Notes: generated by a model not told the origin, from the sequence alone. Shown: positions 12,525-24,973, counted from the first letter of the stretch. The stretch is DNA of 64,000 bases from Ashinkailepas kermadecensis (GCA_034440615.1 JAOTOM010005098.1:255001-319000), one strand, 5' to 3'. A program made the numbers and translations.

Positions 12525-13045
12525 GTTGGCGGTGCAGTCGCCAGTCCATCGCTGGTTGGCGGGGCAGTCGCCAGTCCACGGCTGGTTGGCGGGGCAGTCG
12601 CCAGTCCATCGCTGGTTGGCGGGGCAGTCACCAGTCCATCGCTGGTTGGCGGGGCAGTCACCAGTCCACAGCTGGTTGGCGGGGCAGTCACCAGTCCATC
12701 GCTGGTTGGCGGGGCAGTCACCAGTCCACCGCTGGTTGGCGGGGCAGACGCCAGTCCACAGCTGGTTGGCGGGGCAGACGCCAGTCCACAGGCGGTTGGC
12801 GGGGCAGACGCCGGTCCGCCGCTGGTCCGCGCAGACGCCAGTCCATCGCTGGTTGGCGGGGCAGACGCCAGTCCACCGCTGGTTGGCGGGGCAGTCACCA
12901 GTCCATCGCTGGTTGGCGGGGCAGACGCCAGTCCACCGCTGGTTGGCGGGGCAGTCACCAGTCCACAGCTGGTTGGCGGGGCAGTCACCAGTCCATCGCT
13001 GGTTGGCGGGGCAGACGCCAGTCCGCCGCTGGTTGGCGGGAAGAC
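12525..13045. repeat. 30-bp minisatellite array, about 17 copies
   Basis: The unit contains CCATCGCTGGTTGGCGGGGC, with a CAGTC(A/G)CCAGT or CAGACGCCAGT junction. It is divisible by three, so long Gly/Ala/Pro/Ser-rich frames run through it; these are artefacts. One copy near 12820 is shortened. A pair of about 24-bp duplicates containing CGACCCAGTGACCGGTCTC follows at 13050-13100. Confidence 0.95.
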
Positions 13046-13469
13046 TGCCGCGCGCGGCGACCCAGTGACCGGTCTCGCGGCGACCCAGTGACCGGTCTCA
13101 TTTAATCGCCATTGATGAAGGCGGGCGAGTGGCCAACATCTGCCGTCCAGCTCGGTTCGGCACCATGCGTTAGGCATCGGCCGATGTCATCCAGCGTCGG
13201 CCGCCACCACGCCATCAAATAGACCGTGCTTTCTTGTTCGCTGCTCTTTGGTCGGATGTTCCGGCAATCGGAGTGCAGATGAATATCACCGTGAGGAATT
13301 GCGGACGCAAAAAATGCGAAACGAAAAGCTCCAGACCAAGGTTGTGTAAAACAACATACAACTAATTTACTGGGAAAAGGAGATGATTTTGAAGTTAGGA
13401 AGGCAAAATATACAATAATTTGTAATTGATGCATGACTGCCGAAATATTAACCCGCGCCGTCTCTCCGG

Positions 13470-14085
13470 TCAGATGTTACTCCCGGTGTTATGTGACGTG
13501 ACATGTTACTCCCGGCGCTATGTGACGTGACGTGTTACTCCCGGTGTTATGCGACGTAATATGTTACGTAATATTAATACGTAATATGACGTGGCATGCT
13601 ACTTCCGGCGTTATGTGATGTGATATGTTACTCACGGCGTTATGTAACGTGACATGCTACACCCGGCGTTATGTGATGTGATATGTTACTCACGGCGTTA
13701 TGTAACGTGACATGCTACACCCGGCGTTATGTGATGTGATATGTTACTCACGGCGTTATGTAACGTGACATGCTACACCCGGCGTTATGTGATGTGATAT
13801 GTTACTCACGGCGTTATGTAACGTGACATGCTACACCCGGCGTTATGTGATGTGATATGTTACTCACGGCGTTATGTAACGTGACATGCTACACCCGGCG
13901 TTATGTGATGTGACATGCTATTTCCGGCGTTATGTGACGTAATATGTTACTCCCGGCGCTATGTGACGTAACGTGTTACTCCCGGCGTTATGTGACGTAA
14001 TATGTTATTCACGACGTTATGTGACGTGACATGCTACACCGGGCGTTATGTGATGTGACATGCTATTTCCGGCGTTATGCGACGC
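13470..14085. repeat. 29/58-bp tandem repeat array
   Basis: Alternating half-units of about 29 bp (GGCGTTATGTGATGTGATATG and a GGCGTTATGTAACGTGACATG relative, each shortened here by its neighbours) form a 58-bp higher unit, homogeneous from about 13620 to 13905 and more diverged at both ends. GTTAC, GACGTG and ACCCGGCG motifs recur throughout. Confidence 0.9.
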
Positions 14086-14089
14086 AATC

Positions 14090-14292
14090 GAAATGGAGCA
14101 CTGAGAGGAAATGGAGCACTGAGAGGAAATGGAGCACTGAGAGGAAATGGAGCACTGAGAGGAAATGGAACACTGAGAGGAAGTGGAACACTGAGAGGAA
14201 ATGGAACACTGAGAGGAAATGGAGCACTGAGAGGAAATGGAGCACTGAGAGGAAATGGAGCACTGAGAGGAAATGGAGCACTGAGAGGAAAT
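14090..14292. repeat. 18-bp minisatellite (GGAAATGGAGCACTGAGA)
   Basis: Eleven tandem copies of GGAAATGGAGCACTGAGA; three central copies have GAACACT instead of GAGCACT. Open frames arise because 18 is a multiple of three. Confidence 0.95.
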
Positions 14293-15199
14293 CATGGCAT
14301 ATTGCCGGAGAGCACGATGAAAATGACCTACAGGCAGTGGAGGATCCGGAAGGCTGGTTTCTACCGGTTTGGGAATGTCAATGTTCTCCTATTTCCCCAA
14401 AATCCATTAGATTTTAACGAGTAGAATTCGGTAGATTCGTTTCAGACAATATTGTTCTCATAAAATGTCTTTAGGTTTCGAGCAAGTGAAATTTTAGTGC
14501 AAATGTTTGGGGAAATACCCTTTGGGGGTGGAACACAGCGCGCGTGCCCACCCAAGATCCGCCAGTGCCTGCCGGAAAAGGGGAGGCGGCGACGGGAGCG
14601 TTCACGTGGTCTGTTCGAAGGTGCTGAAATGCTTTGTCTCTAAAACTTGTGCAAGCTATTGATCAGCTGTCGTAATTTGTGGAAATTGTGTGATAGTTTT
14701 CAACCTCCAATTAGCATGGCACTTCTTTCGCCATGTATGAGAAGAACAACAGGTAAATAAAAACACAACAGGTAAATACAAACAGAAACTGAGAATGTCA
14801 CAAGTAAGGGGCGTGGTGGACTTCACATTGCAGTTATGAAACTTATAGTTTCAGTTGAAGAATCTATGGTCAGACAGCTTTTTCAAGATGCACAACCTTT
14901 GCCACGACATAGCCAGATAACCTATGGTGTGTCCTTGGGCATTTATTTCAGTAATGCTCTCTCAGAACCCCCGGGAGTTCTGAGAGAGCCTACGTGCCCC
15001 ATAGCCTACGTGAACTGCTTAACAAGCGGCCCTCCCTGCATACCGGCTCATTAGCTGTCGAACGACATACAAAGGTATCTATTGCAACGCAAATAATGCA
15101 TGCAATATCCGTGGATACCGCAATCCATTAAACCATGATTACGTGCAACTAATACCGGGTCTGGAACTCTTGGAGACTTCGCCAGAAGTCAGGCATTCT
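14293..15199. other. No recognised gene
   Basis: Unique sequence between the 18-bp array and the LINE. It contains one strong inverted repeat (listed separately) and no supported gene. Confidence 0.5.
14956..14989. other. Perfect 13-bp-stem inverted repeat
   Basis: GCTCTCTCAGAAC and its exact reverse complement GTTCTGAGAGAGC are separated by 8 bases (CCCCGGGA). It is not part of an array. Whether it forms an RNA or DNA hairpin in vivo is unknown. Confidence 0.85.
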
Positions 15200-17800
15200 G
15201 GATTATGCTATCCGTTTAAAGACATAAAAGATCAGTGCAACTATGAGCCACAAGGGCCCTTCTTGGTTGCACTTGGTACACTGAACCAGTTGCCCACCAA
15301 ATCTGTCAATCAACCCACCCTGGAATACAGAAAAACAAGCCCCCTATTCTTATAATGATTGTCTATGCCGTTTTTAAAGATGTTCAGTGTGTTGCTACTG
15401 ACAATTGTTCCTGGAAGCTGGTTCCAGTGTTCTACTACCCTGTTGGTGAAGAAAGACTGTCTTAACCTTGTCCTGCTGTGATTTACTTTGATTTTGAATT
15501 GATGACCTCTAATTGCATCATTTCTGTTAAATTCAAACATTTCCCTTAGATATCCCTGCTCCTGACCAGGAACAAATTTAAAAACCTGGATGAGATCTCC
15601 TCTCAGCCTTCTATATCTAAGTGAAAACATATTCAATTTCTTCAATCTTTCCTCATATGCCAGGTTGCCTATACCATTAACCATTTTTGTTGCCCTCTTT
15701 TGTACTCTCTCTAAAAGCCAACAATCTTTCTCATAACTAGGGGACCAAGCTTGGACACAGTATTCCAAATGTGGCCTGACATATGCACAGTAAAGCTTCC
15801 TGATGACCTCCTCACTTTTGTATGACACATTCCTCTGTATCGCCCCAAGCATTCTTAGTGCCTTCTTCCTGGCTTCTTTGGTCTGTTCTGATGCCCCCAA
15901 TTCTGTGTTCAAAATAACACCTAAGTCCTTCTCCTGCTGAGTCACAGATAGTACTTGGCCATCCATCAAGTATGGCGCCTTCATATGCTGCCTACCTACA
16001 TGCATGACTTTGCACTTATCAAAATTAAACTTCATTTGCCATTTTTCGGACCACTTCACAAGCTCGTCTAAGTCGTTCTGCAGCAAAACCTGCTCATTGT
16101 GCCCTGTTATTGCCCTAAAGATCTTCAAATCATCCGCAAATTTCAAAACCTTACTGCTCAGGCCACATTCAATGCTATTCACAAATATAATGAACAACAG
16201 TGGCCCCAGTACCGACCCCTGAGACATTCCACTAAGAACATTTTGCCATGATGACTTTGTACCATTAAGCATCACTCTCTGTTGTCTATCTGAAAGCCAC
16301 AACTCAATCCATTTTAGGATGCTACCTGCAATGCCATGGACCTGAAGCTGCATCATTAACCGTTTATGGGGTACCCTGTCAAAGGCCTTACTAAAGTCAA
16401 GATATGCTACATCAACCTGATTTCCCTGATCAAATTGTTCTGTAGCAAAATTTAAAAAGTCCAAGAGATTTGTGAGACACGATCTCCCTTTTCTAAACCC
16501 ATGTTGAGTATCTTGAATCAATCTGTTTCCTTCCAGAAAACTAACTATTCTATCTTTGATAATTGATTCGAGTACCTTGCAGACTAGGGATGTGATGCTT
16601 ACTGGCCTATGATTTTCAACTTTCCCTCTTTCTCCTTTCTTGAAAATAGGAACTACATTTGCCCTTTTCCAATCTGTTGGAATTTCATTTCGTGAAACTG
16701 ATCTACAAAATATTATACTAAGTGGAATTGCCAGTTCCTTTTCAGCTTCCCGCAATACCCTAGCATAAATTCCATCAGGTCCTGCTGTCTTGTTTGGCTT
16801 TATTTTTCTGATATAATTGAAAACAACATCACTATCAATGAAATCAACATTGTGTATCTGATCACCTGTCACTGAACTGTGGTTCACGGTTGGCAAATTT
16901 GTCACATCCTCCACTGTAAACACTGATTTAAACTGCTTGCTCAGCTCCTCAACCATCTTACCATCCTCACTCAATATAGTGCCATTTACTTCCAGTGGAC
17001 CAATTGTGTTTGAAACTTTACTTAGCTTGTAGAAACTAAAGAACTTTTTACTGTCCCCATTACAGTTCCTAGCCAAATCCAATTCTTTTGCCCGCCTTGC
17101 TGCTCTGGTTTTCTGCTTCACAGCATCTCTAGCTTTTTGATACGACCTTAGATTTACGACATTTGAAGCTTCCTTAAATACTCTAAATGCATCTTTCTTA
17201 GCCTTAATTGATCTCCTCAAATCTGGTGTAAGCCATGCTGGCTTTCCTACACTTCTTTTGCGCCTTTGCTTTTGGGGGACATGTCTAATCTGAATTTCCC
17301 TCAAGTAAGATTTGAACTTTTCCCACATTTCACAGGCATTTAAATCAAAAAATTCTTCTTCCCATTGTATGGCACTTAAAGCCTCTCTCATGGAGTCAAA
17401 GTCTGCCCTGTTAAAATTTGGAATCTTTGCCAAGTTATCCTTGATTGTCCCTGCTATTTGTACCTTAAATCTCACTATGTTATGGTCACTTCTTCCCAGA
17501 GTTTCTCCTACAGTCAAGTCTTGAACTAAATCACTTAAATCTGAGAAGACAAGGTCCAAGAATGAGCCCTGCCTGGTTGGTTCCATTACAAACTGGTGTA
17601 AGAACAAGTCCTCTTCAAGGCATTTCCTAAACAGTTTACATGATCGGGAGCCAACACCAACATGTTCATATCCTCTTAGATTAAAGTCACCAAGAATAAG
17701 GCATTTCCTCTGAAAGTTTCTACTGATTTACCTCACAAATCACCTTATCCAGCTCCAGTTGCTGAGAATGTGGCAAGGTTCCTATTTGTACTAGTCTGTG
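15200..17800 (-). mobile_element. CR1-like non-LTR retrotransposon, 5'-truncated
   Basis: A minus-strand LINE remnant covering the C-terminal part of the endonuclease, the whole reverse transcriptase and a short 3' tail. Family assignment rests on the FADD reverse-transcriptase box, the C-terminal region with RTRLRQSFFTNRVVEHWNQLP-like sequence (motif core FFTNRVVEHWN) typical of the CR1/L2 group, and absence of an RNase H domain. The element stops around 17.79-17.80 kb within the endonuclease, as expected for incomplete reverse transcription. It retains a long open frame, so it is fairly young. Confidence 0.85.
15310..17727 (-). pseudogene. CR1-like ORF2: endonuclease end plus reverse transcriptase
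   Basis: The long uninterrupted frame reads from a stop at 17728-17730 down to TGA at 15310. It starts in the endonuclease, with the conserved KCLILGDFNL motif near 17680-17706, and continues through the reverse transcriptase. Recognisable boxes are PNKTAGPDGI, YLDFSKAFDRVPH (first catalytic Asp), GMSQGSVLGPLLF (normally GVPQGS) and FADDLKIF (catalytic Asp pair). The C-terminal part contains the LEYCVQAWSP and RVQKRATK motifs common in this group. An extra T in the run at 17727-17729 shifts the frame: upstream, QLELDKVICEV continues the endonuclease in another frame. The true N-terminus is missing, so an in-frame TTG or ATG start has no meaning. Function in life: nicks target DNA and copies its RNA into the genome. 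Dead in this copy because of truncation and frameshift. Confidence 0.85.
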
Positions 17801-18109
17801 TGGGACACCCTAGGAGAACGCCAGTGCATCAAATTGGATATATAAATCAATTTCGTTTACCTGATCTTTATCATATTTAATCCCACAAAGATCACAGGAT
17901 CTCACCAAGCTCACACAATCCATCGCGCTCATGATCCATCTAATATGAGCGTATGATCCATCTAGTCTATCCTCTAGTCTACTCATCTAAATCTGTCTAG
18001 TCTAGTATATAGCCTGAGTAGGGTATGAGACACGTAGGGCTTGACACTGTACTGCATGAGAGACTCTGTGCGTCATACCACCCAGTGCCGTTTTCCTGTT
18101 GTAGCCACC
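17801..18109. other. No recognised gene
   Basis: About 300 bp of unique AT-rich sequence between the LINE and the next array. CATCTAGTCTATCCTCTAGT-type short repeats occur near 17960-18005. Confidence 0.45.
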
Positions 18110-18119
18110 ACGCAGGACA

Positions 18120-19208
18120 CATCACTGCCAGGTAGAGTACATATCACTGCCATGCCGATCACATGTCACTGTCATGCAGATCACATGTCACTGCCCGACA
18201 GGACACATCACTGCCAGACAAAGCACATGTCACTGCCATGCCGATCACATGTCACTGCCATGCCGATCACATGTCACTGCCATGCCGAGCACATGTCACT
18301 GCCAGGCAGGCACATGTCACTGCCAGGCAGGCACATGTCACTGACAGGCAGGCACATGTCACTGCCATGCCGATCACATGTCACTGCCAGGCAAAGCACA
18401 TGCCACTGCCATGCCGAGCACATGTCACTGCCATGCAGAGTACATGTTACTGACAGGCAGAGCACATGTCACTGCCAGGCAGAGCACATGTCACTGCCAT
18501 GCAGAGCACATGTCACTGACAGGCAGGCACATGTCACTGCCATGCAGAGTACATGTCACTGACAGGCAGGCACATGTCACTGACAGGCAGGCACATGTCA
18601 CTGCCATGCAGAGCACATGTCACTGCCATGCAGAGCACATGTCACTGCCAGGCAGAGCACATGTCACTGCCATGCAGAGCACATGTCACTGCCATGCAGA
18701 GCACATGTCACTGCCAGGCAGAGTACATGTCACTGACAGGCAGGCACATGTCTCTGCCATGCAGAGCACATGTCACTGCCATGCAGAGCACATGTCACTG
18801 CCATGCAGAGCACATGTCACTGCCAGGCAGAGCACAAGTCACTGCCAGGCAGAGTACATGTCACTGACAGGCAGAGCACAAGTCACTGCCAGGCAGAGCA
18901 CATGTCACTGCCATGCAGAGTACATGTCACTGACAGGCAGAGCACATGTCACTGCCAGGCAGAGCACAAGTCACTGCCAGGCAGAGCACATGTCACTGCC
19001 AGGCAGAGTACATGTCACTGACAGGCAGAGCACATGTCACTGCCAGGCAGAGCACAAGTCACTGCCAGGCAGAGCACATGTCACTGCCAGGCAGAGCACA
19101 TGTCACTGCCAGGCAGAGCACATGTCACTGCCATGCAGAGCACATGTCACTGCCAGGCAGAGCTCATGCCACTGCCAGGCAGAGCACATGTCACTGCCAG
19201 GCAGAGCA
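18120..19208. repeat. 22-bp minisatellite (GCACATGTCACTGCCAGGCA type)
   Basis: About 49 units, mostly 22 bp, of GCACATGTCACTGCCAGGCA plus GA, with CCATGC and TGACAGG variants and occasional 20-bp units. The unit contains the palindrome ACATGT and the partial inverted repeat TGCC-AGGCA. Long open frames (Cys/His/Ser-rich) on the plus strand are artefacts of the repeat. Confidence 0.95.
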
Positions 19209-19429
19209 GACATAATTCTGGTCGACACAATCCATCCGACTCTCATTGAAACGATGTACCGAGGGACGCGTTTGTGGTCCCTCGGGACATCTGTCGGAGA
19301 TCCGGAAAGCCTCCTTCCCACGCCGGGATCCAAGCCGACAGGGTTTCCTTCTCGCAGCGGGACAGACCGGCCGGCCGATCTCTCCGTCCCAGTGGCACTG
19401 TCCGTTGCTGTTGGCACGTGCAACGTGCC

Positions 19430-19562
19430 AACGTGCTGTTGGGCGGTCTCCGGTGACCTACAACGTGCTGTTCGACGGTCTCCGGCGACCTACAACGTGC
19501 TGTTCGACGGTCTATGGTGACCTAAAACGTACTGTTGGACGATATTCGGTGACCTACAGCCT
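19430..19562. repeat. 32-bp tandem repeat, about 4 copies
   Basis: Four degenerate units carry GACCTACAACGTGCTGTTCG then ACGGTCTCCGG. The last unit is the most diverged. Confidence 0.85.
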
Positions 19563-20314
19563 GCCAGACAGTGCAGAGAGGGGTCGTTCTGTCTCTTGCT
19601 TGCTTGTAGCGGGAGTCGAGTGACGTCAGTTTTTACCCTTCCGTGCGTTCGAAGAAAAAAAGACACGTGTTTGGCCTGGTGGTGAATGGCAAATGGGAGC
19701 GATGAACTGTTTACGAAAACATCTGGTTACATATCTGGATATATGTGGGATATATTTTCAGTGGATGCAGGTACACTGGATGGTTCCCTGGAAAGTCCTG
19801 TATCTAGATATGTGCCAGGGTGTGCTGCAATGCATCCCGAATCTATTAAGAATGAGTCCAAAAAGCATCATGAAAGCGACAGCCAGTTTCCACATTGCCA
19901 GGGTGGTGAGATTACGTGATGAATATTTGCTATGCTGTTGACAGCCAGCGTAATAATTCACAGCCCATTTGCAGTAAGCGCACAGAGAACCCGGTGCTTC
20001 TTCCTCATGAATTCCAGTGTGACAGCACACATTGCATGGCCTTTACTGTGCAATGCATCTACCAGCCCTTCATGAAAACGTAGCGAGAGCAGTGGCCATT
20101 TTTACGGTCAGCGGGTTTCGTGAGCACCGGTGAGAGTGGACGGTCATGCTGCATTATGTCATGAGCGGTGCGGCGATGTAGAATATCGTCGTCTCGTTGG
20201 CGCGAAAACAGAGAATGGCCTCACAATGCATCCGGTTAAGATATTCAAGTGCAAGCACCAACACACCCGGCCCAATTTCTCCGCGTAGCTCCACTGGCCG
20301 TCGCTTGCAATGTC
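19563..20314. other. No recognised gene
   Basis: Unique sequence with only short overlapping frames (60-90 codons) on both strands and no motif. Confidence 0.45.
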
Positions 20315-20448
20315 AGACCTCCGGCTCAGGAGACCTCCGGCTCAGGAGACCGTCGGCTCAGGAGACGTTCGGCTCAGGAGACCTCCGGCTCAGGAGACCT
20401 CCGGCTCAGGACACCTCCGGCTCAGGAGACGTTCTGCTCAGGCCACGA
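20315..20448. repeat. 16-bp tandem repeat (GACCTCCGGCTCAGGA)
   Basis: About eight copies of GACCTCCGGCTCAGGA with substitutions (GACCGTCGG, GACGTTCGG, GACGTTCTG). Confidence 0.9.
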
Positions 20449-20781
20449 TCAGACCGCCAAATGGCGCCTGCAGTGCTGAGTTTGGAGTCGCATGACATGT
20501 GACGACCGCCGCGGCTGGTACGTTGCGGGCGGTCAACGGCCGATTTGCAATGCAAATGACTCATAAAATGTCAGGAGGCACCGTGCCTGGGGAACCACAA
20601 ACCCTCGGCCCGCCGCTGAGACCGTGCGCGCATTACCTGACAGTTTATGGCCTGGCTACGCATGCTCCGTAATACTCTTTCGGCACCGACCCGCCCTCCA
20701 CATGTCGTAAAGTATGATGACTCGCGTGCACGCGGTGTTCGGATATCCGCTCAGGTGACGGCGGGTTGCTTGTTGAAATTA

Positions 20782-21321
20782 ACACCGCAGTGCATCGCCA
20801 CACGATGGCCGGTGGACACGGCTCGGACACCGCAGTGCATCGCCACACGATGGCCGGTGGACACGGCTCGGACACCGCAGTGCATCGCCACACGATGGCC
20901 GGTGGACACGGCTCGGACACCGCAGTGCATCGCCACACGATGGCCGGTGGACACGGCTCGGACACCGCAGTGCATCGCCACACGATGGCCGGTGGACACG
21001 GCTCGGACACCGCAGTGCATCGCCACACGATGGCCGGTGGACACGGCTCGGACACCGCAGTGCATCGCCACACGATGGCCGGTGGACACGGCTCGGACAC
21101 CGCAGTGCATCGCCACACGATGGCCGGTGGACACGGCTCGGACACCGCAGTGCATCGCCACACGATGGCCGGTGGACACGGCTCGGACACCGCAGTGCAT
21201 CGCCACACGATGGCCGGTGGACACGGCTCGGACACCGCAGTGCATCGCCACACGATGGCCGGTGGACACGGCTCGGACACCGCAGTGCATCGCCACACGA
21301 TGGCCGGTGGACACGGCTCGG
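20782..21321. repeat. 45-bp minisatellite, exactly 12 identical copies
   Basis: The 45-bp unit starts ACACCGCAGTGCATCGCCAC and contains CGATGGCCGGTGG; 540 bp equals 12 whole copies, and by eye all are identical. The length is divisible by three and the unit is stop-free in five frames or more, giving overlapping frames of 190-244 codons on both strands, which are artefacts. Perfect homogeneity indicates very recent expansion or an assembly effect. Confidence 0.97.
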
Positions 21322-21935
21322 ACACCGTCGCATGAACACCCAATCGGTGCCCATATTTTCCGTATTTTCCACATTTTGTAACTTAGTTCATATTCCCGCA
21401 CTTTTATCCTTTCCACAGAAATGCACGTCACGTCGGAAACAGACTAGGTTAGTTGGCGGAAGTCCCGGCGGTTTGGATTATCGCACCTTCACTAGTAATC
21501 AGGGTACGCTTTGTAGCACGAACAGGTGATCCGACACTACGTGTCACACCACAAGGGGTTCGTGACAGCGTCTAGTCAGCTTCAAAGCAAGCAATGGATT
21601 GAATTTGGGCAACCTGCCGTTCTGGCTGACACGTTCAAAACAAACGACGGAAAATATTTGACAACTTCCACAAAGCATCATTTCGGAGCGGAACGCCAAG
21701 CCGTATACTACAACAAGCGACATCTCCGGTGACAGAACAATACTGTACAAATATACTGTACGATGCAATACAGATTCATCAATCCTCACGATGTGGGCTT
21801 CTTCTCGACAGTTTGTCATGCCATGAACTGGGCAAGCTTTGTGTCATGCCTGGATAAGACAAGCTTTATGTCGTATTCTGCTTCTTTTGTTGTTGAAATA
21901 AGGCCGCATGCCACACACCTTTCTCAGAGCGGCGC
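21322..21935. other. No recognised gene
   Basis: Unique sequence; short frames of 60-90 codons without motifs. CTGGATAAGACAAGCTTTATGTC repeats a nearby AACTGGGCAAGCTTTGTGTC pattern at 21826-21870. Confidence 0.4.
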
Positions 21936-22740
21936 TATTCCGTGAGTGACACCTGAGCTCAGCACCATACCATTAGTGACACCGGAGCACAGCACTATTC
22001 CGTGAGTGACACTTGAGCTCAGCACCATACCATGAGTGACACCGGAGCACAACACCATTCCGTGAGTGACACCTGAGCTCAGCACCATACCATGAGTGAC
22101 ACCGGAGCTCAGCACCATACCATGAGTGACACCGGAGCTCAGCACCATACCATGAGTGACACCTGAGCTCAGCACCATACCATGAGTGACACCGGAGCAC
22201 AACACCATTCCGTGAGTGACACTTGAACTCCGCGACATATCGTGGGTGGTACCCCAGCCCAGCACCATCATGTGAGTGACACTTGAGCTCAGCACCATTC
22301 CCTGAGTGACACCGGAACTCAGCACAATTATGTCATTGACACTTGAGCTGAGCGATATTCCACGGGTGATGCCACAGCCGATTGCCATTCCGGCAGTGCC
22401 ACCTGAGTCAACACCATAAGGACACCTGAGCTGAGCGACATTCCGTGGGCGACACTCCAGCCGGGCACCATTCCGTGATGCTTGAGCTCAGCGCCATTCC
22501 GTGGGCGACACCCCAACCGGGCACCATTCCGTGACGCTTGAGCTGGGCGACATTCCGTGGGCGACACCCCAGCCGGGCACCATTCCGTGACGCTTGAGCT
22601 CAGCGCCATTCCGTGGGCGACACCCCAGCCGGCACCACTCCGTGACACTTGAGCTCAGCGCCGTTCCTTGGGCGATGACACGGCCCAGCGCCATTCCGTG
22701 AGCGAGGCCTGAGCTCAGTCCATTCAGTGAATGACGCGAG
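21936..22740. repeat. 30-bp array grading into a 57-bp array
   Basis: From 21936 to about 22240, 30-bp units contain CAGCACCATACCATGAGTGA with CCGTGAGTGACAC variants. From 22440 to 22665 a 57-bp unit contains GGGCGACACCCCAGCCGGGC and CACCATTCCGTGACGCTTGA. The shared GAGCTCAGC(A/G)CCATTCCGTG core shows that both arrays derive from one ancestral unit, with a diverged intermediate zone between them. Confidence 0.9.
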
Positions 22741-24814
22741 AGCCCGGTGTGCGCCATTCCTTGGAGATTGTCGAGTCCTGCCGACCGTCCCGCCGACCGT
22801 CCGACCGCCTGATCAAGGTGTGCAACTTTGATGCTGCTCTGGGCCGTCGGTGGGCTGCGGGCGCAGTTGGGAATCAGCATGAAATATATAATGTTTCCGG
22901 TAGTATTACAGCTGCGGGAGGAGCTCTGTCGCAAGCGCATGTGCAGGTCTGCGGCGTGAACAAAGCCAGCATGAATACACAGCACAAACGTGCCCGAGGC
23001 GATAAAGTCACGTGATTTTTTAAAGCCAAGCGTGCATCTCATGGCGATAGGCTTTGCAGACTGCCCCAGACCCCCCAGACAAGCATTGGCGGCGATTTCT
23101 AGAGCAAGTAACACGTATCTGAACTCACTCACTATTCACGCCGTGGAAAAGCTTGTCAAGTTTTGACGTCACAGTTGCACGTCGTCAAGGCCTACCAACT
23201 CGGAGCGACTGCTTCGCTACAATTTAGGACACTGATTTCTTTAGAAATAAGGCTCAATGAAATGAAGCCATCGTGGTCAGCCGACGACAGTGACCAACCA
23301 GCTAAGGAGACCTGGAAACTCATCGAATTGACTGTGCACGATACGTACATCCCTGATCCAGGCACGTAGTGTTGTGTTGTACGCAGATGTTCGTCGTCGC
23401 GTTACCACGGATTTTGGATGCGAGGAGGATCACGGAGGAGGATTTTGGATAGGAGGATCACGGAGGAGGATTTGGGATACGAGGAGGATCACGGAGGATA
23501 ATTTTGGAGAGGAGAATCACGGAGGATGATTTTCGGTCGATGTTTTTGTCATGCAACGCCGTAGGCGTCATGCTAAATTTTACGAAGTTTTTTTGGGGGA
23601 CGCGCCCCCAACGCGGATAGGCATGAGTCTCCGCTGTGGCGACACCCATGCCTACACCAGTACACATGAGGAATGTACAAGTTGTCTTATTTCCCTGCAT
23701 AGCTTCTTACCAGTAGTAAGTTCTCCACCGCAGAGCAACATTTCGACGCCGCGCAAAAGGTCGAGTGGGGAAGGTTGGTGAGGCCTACTCCTTCACTACA
23801 ACGCCAACAGCTGCAATTATAAATGTAGCGTACGTTGGTATGGCATGTGCTTTCTTCTCACACGTTTTGGTGCAGATCATGCATGTCGTCTGGTGGTATA
23901 ATTTTATAGTCGCTGTCACATGGCATCTTATGGTATGGTAGTGATCCCGACAGGAAACTATCCACATGCTTACCAACTGTATTGGTAATTGCACTTGCGG
24001 ACGCAGTGAGTACATTTGCTGCTGGACATTATTCCGCCAGCTGATCGCTTATTTCGACCGTGGAAACTGAATTCCACGTCCCAAGTCATGGCTCCGCCAA
24101 CTGGAAGCCATTTGTCAGTCTTATTAAATAATATAACATTGGACCTGGCTGTCAGTCTATCCAGCACGTGGCGACTTCTTGTCGATAGTCAGGTCTATTC
24201 AAATGCTGATGGAGGGTCTAACGTTTGGGAAGATTTGCATTGGCTTAGGCACTGTGAAGCAGACGCCAGTGCAGACGTATTAGTGGAGTTCTGCCCTTGT
24301 CGTTTAGATGTATGAAATTATTTAGATGTGTGCTGGAGTTGACCATCTTCTGTGCTTCTCCAATGCTTGCTGCAATCATTCCAATAATTACAGATTTTAA
24401 CATAGGATGGTGTGGTTCCAACATCCTACACCTCCGTCGCATTTGTATCGGGATGGACTTGCTCATCTCACGGCCTGCAATCTATTGACAAGTTTTATTA
24501 CCACCATCATCGCTGCCTGCCATCTATTGTCAACGGTTGGTACCACCGCCATCCGCAACTCACGCAGTCCATGGCGGCACATCAATTAAGGTAGTAATTA
24601 CTTGTCTCATGATTTTCGTTTGAAGGGGGAAGCTGCCAAATAACAACAAGGCATTGTGCGGTGAAACCTTCCATATCGATGCTGTAGCTCCCATGCCATA
24701 CATGGAGTGTCAGTACTATTTGAGCCACATATAACTGTGCCAAAGCTCACTGTACACTCCGACGTGCCGAAAGGCTTGACTGGCTGCTGGCTTCGCAGCT
24801 CCTTATTTTTCATT
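22741..24814. other. No recognised gene; short GGAGGATT repeat inside
   Basis: Mostly unique DNA. At 23410-23535 there is a degenerate repeat of about 25 bp containing GGATCACGGAGGAGGATTTT. No frame has recognisable domains. Confidence 0.45.
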
Positions 24815-24822
24815 TTCGTTGG

Positions 24823-24878
24823 GCGACACCCGTCGCTCTTTTCGCTTTTTTGTTTCTAGGGGTGACACCCGTCACCCC
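24823..24878 (+). promoter_or_regulatory. Twin stem-loops in the LINE 5' leader
   Basis: GCGAC-ACCC-GTCGC (24823-24836) and GGGGTGAC-ACCC-GTCACCCC (24859-24878) are two perfect stems with the same ACCC loop. Relative to each other the stems differ at paired positions (C-G versus T-A), so pairing is kept while sequence changes. They lie about 100 bp upstream of ORF1. A role in RNA packaging or translation is a guess. Confidence 0.65.
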
Positions 24879-24973
24879 ACGCGTGTTTCATCTTCATCGT
24901 ACTTCCGTTCCCTGTGTTCCTGTGCGCTCTACATCTTTATTTAAGTCACATTAGGTAGGGTTTTTTCCCCACG

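Noticed and set aside
18041..19520. 380-codon Cys/His-rich plus frame resembling a zinc-finger protein
   Set aside because: Cys and His spacing follows the 22-bp unit and not a finger consensus; other frames give the same peptide.
20645..21431. Overlapping frames of 190-244 codons on both strands
   Set aside because: All arise from 12 identical 45-bp units.
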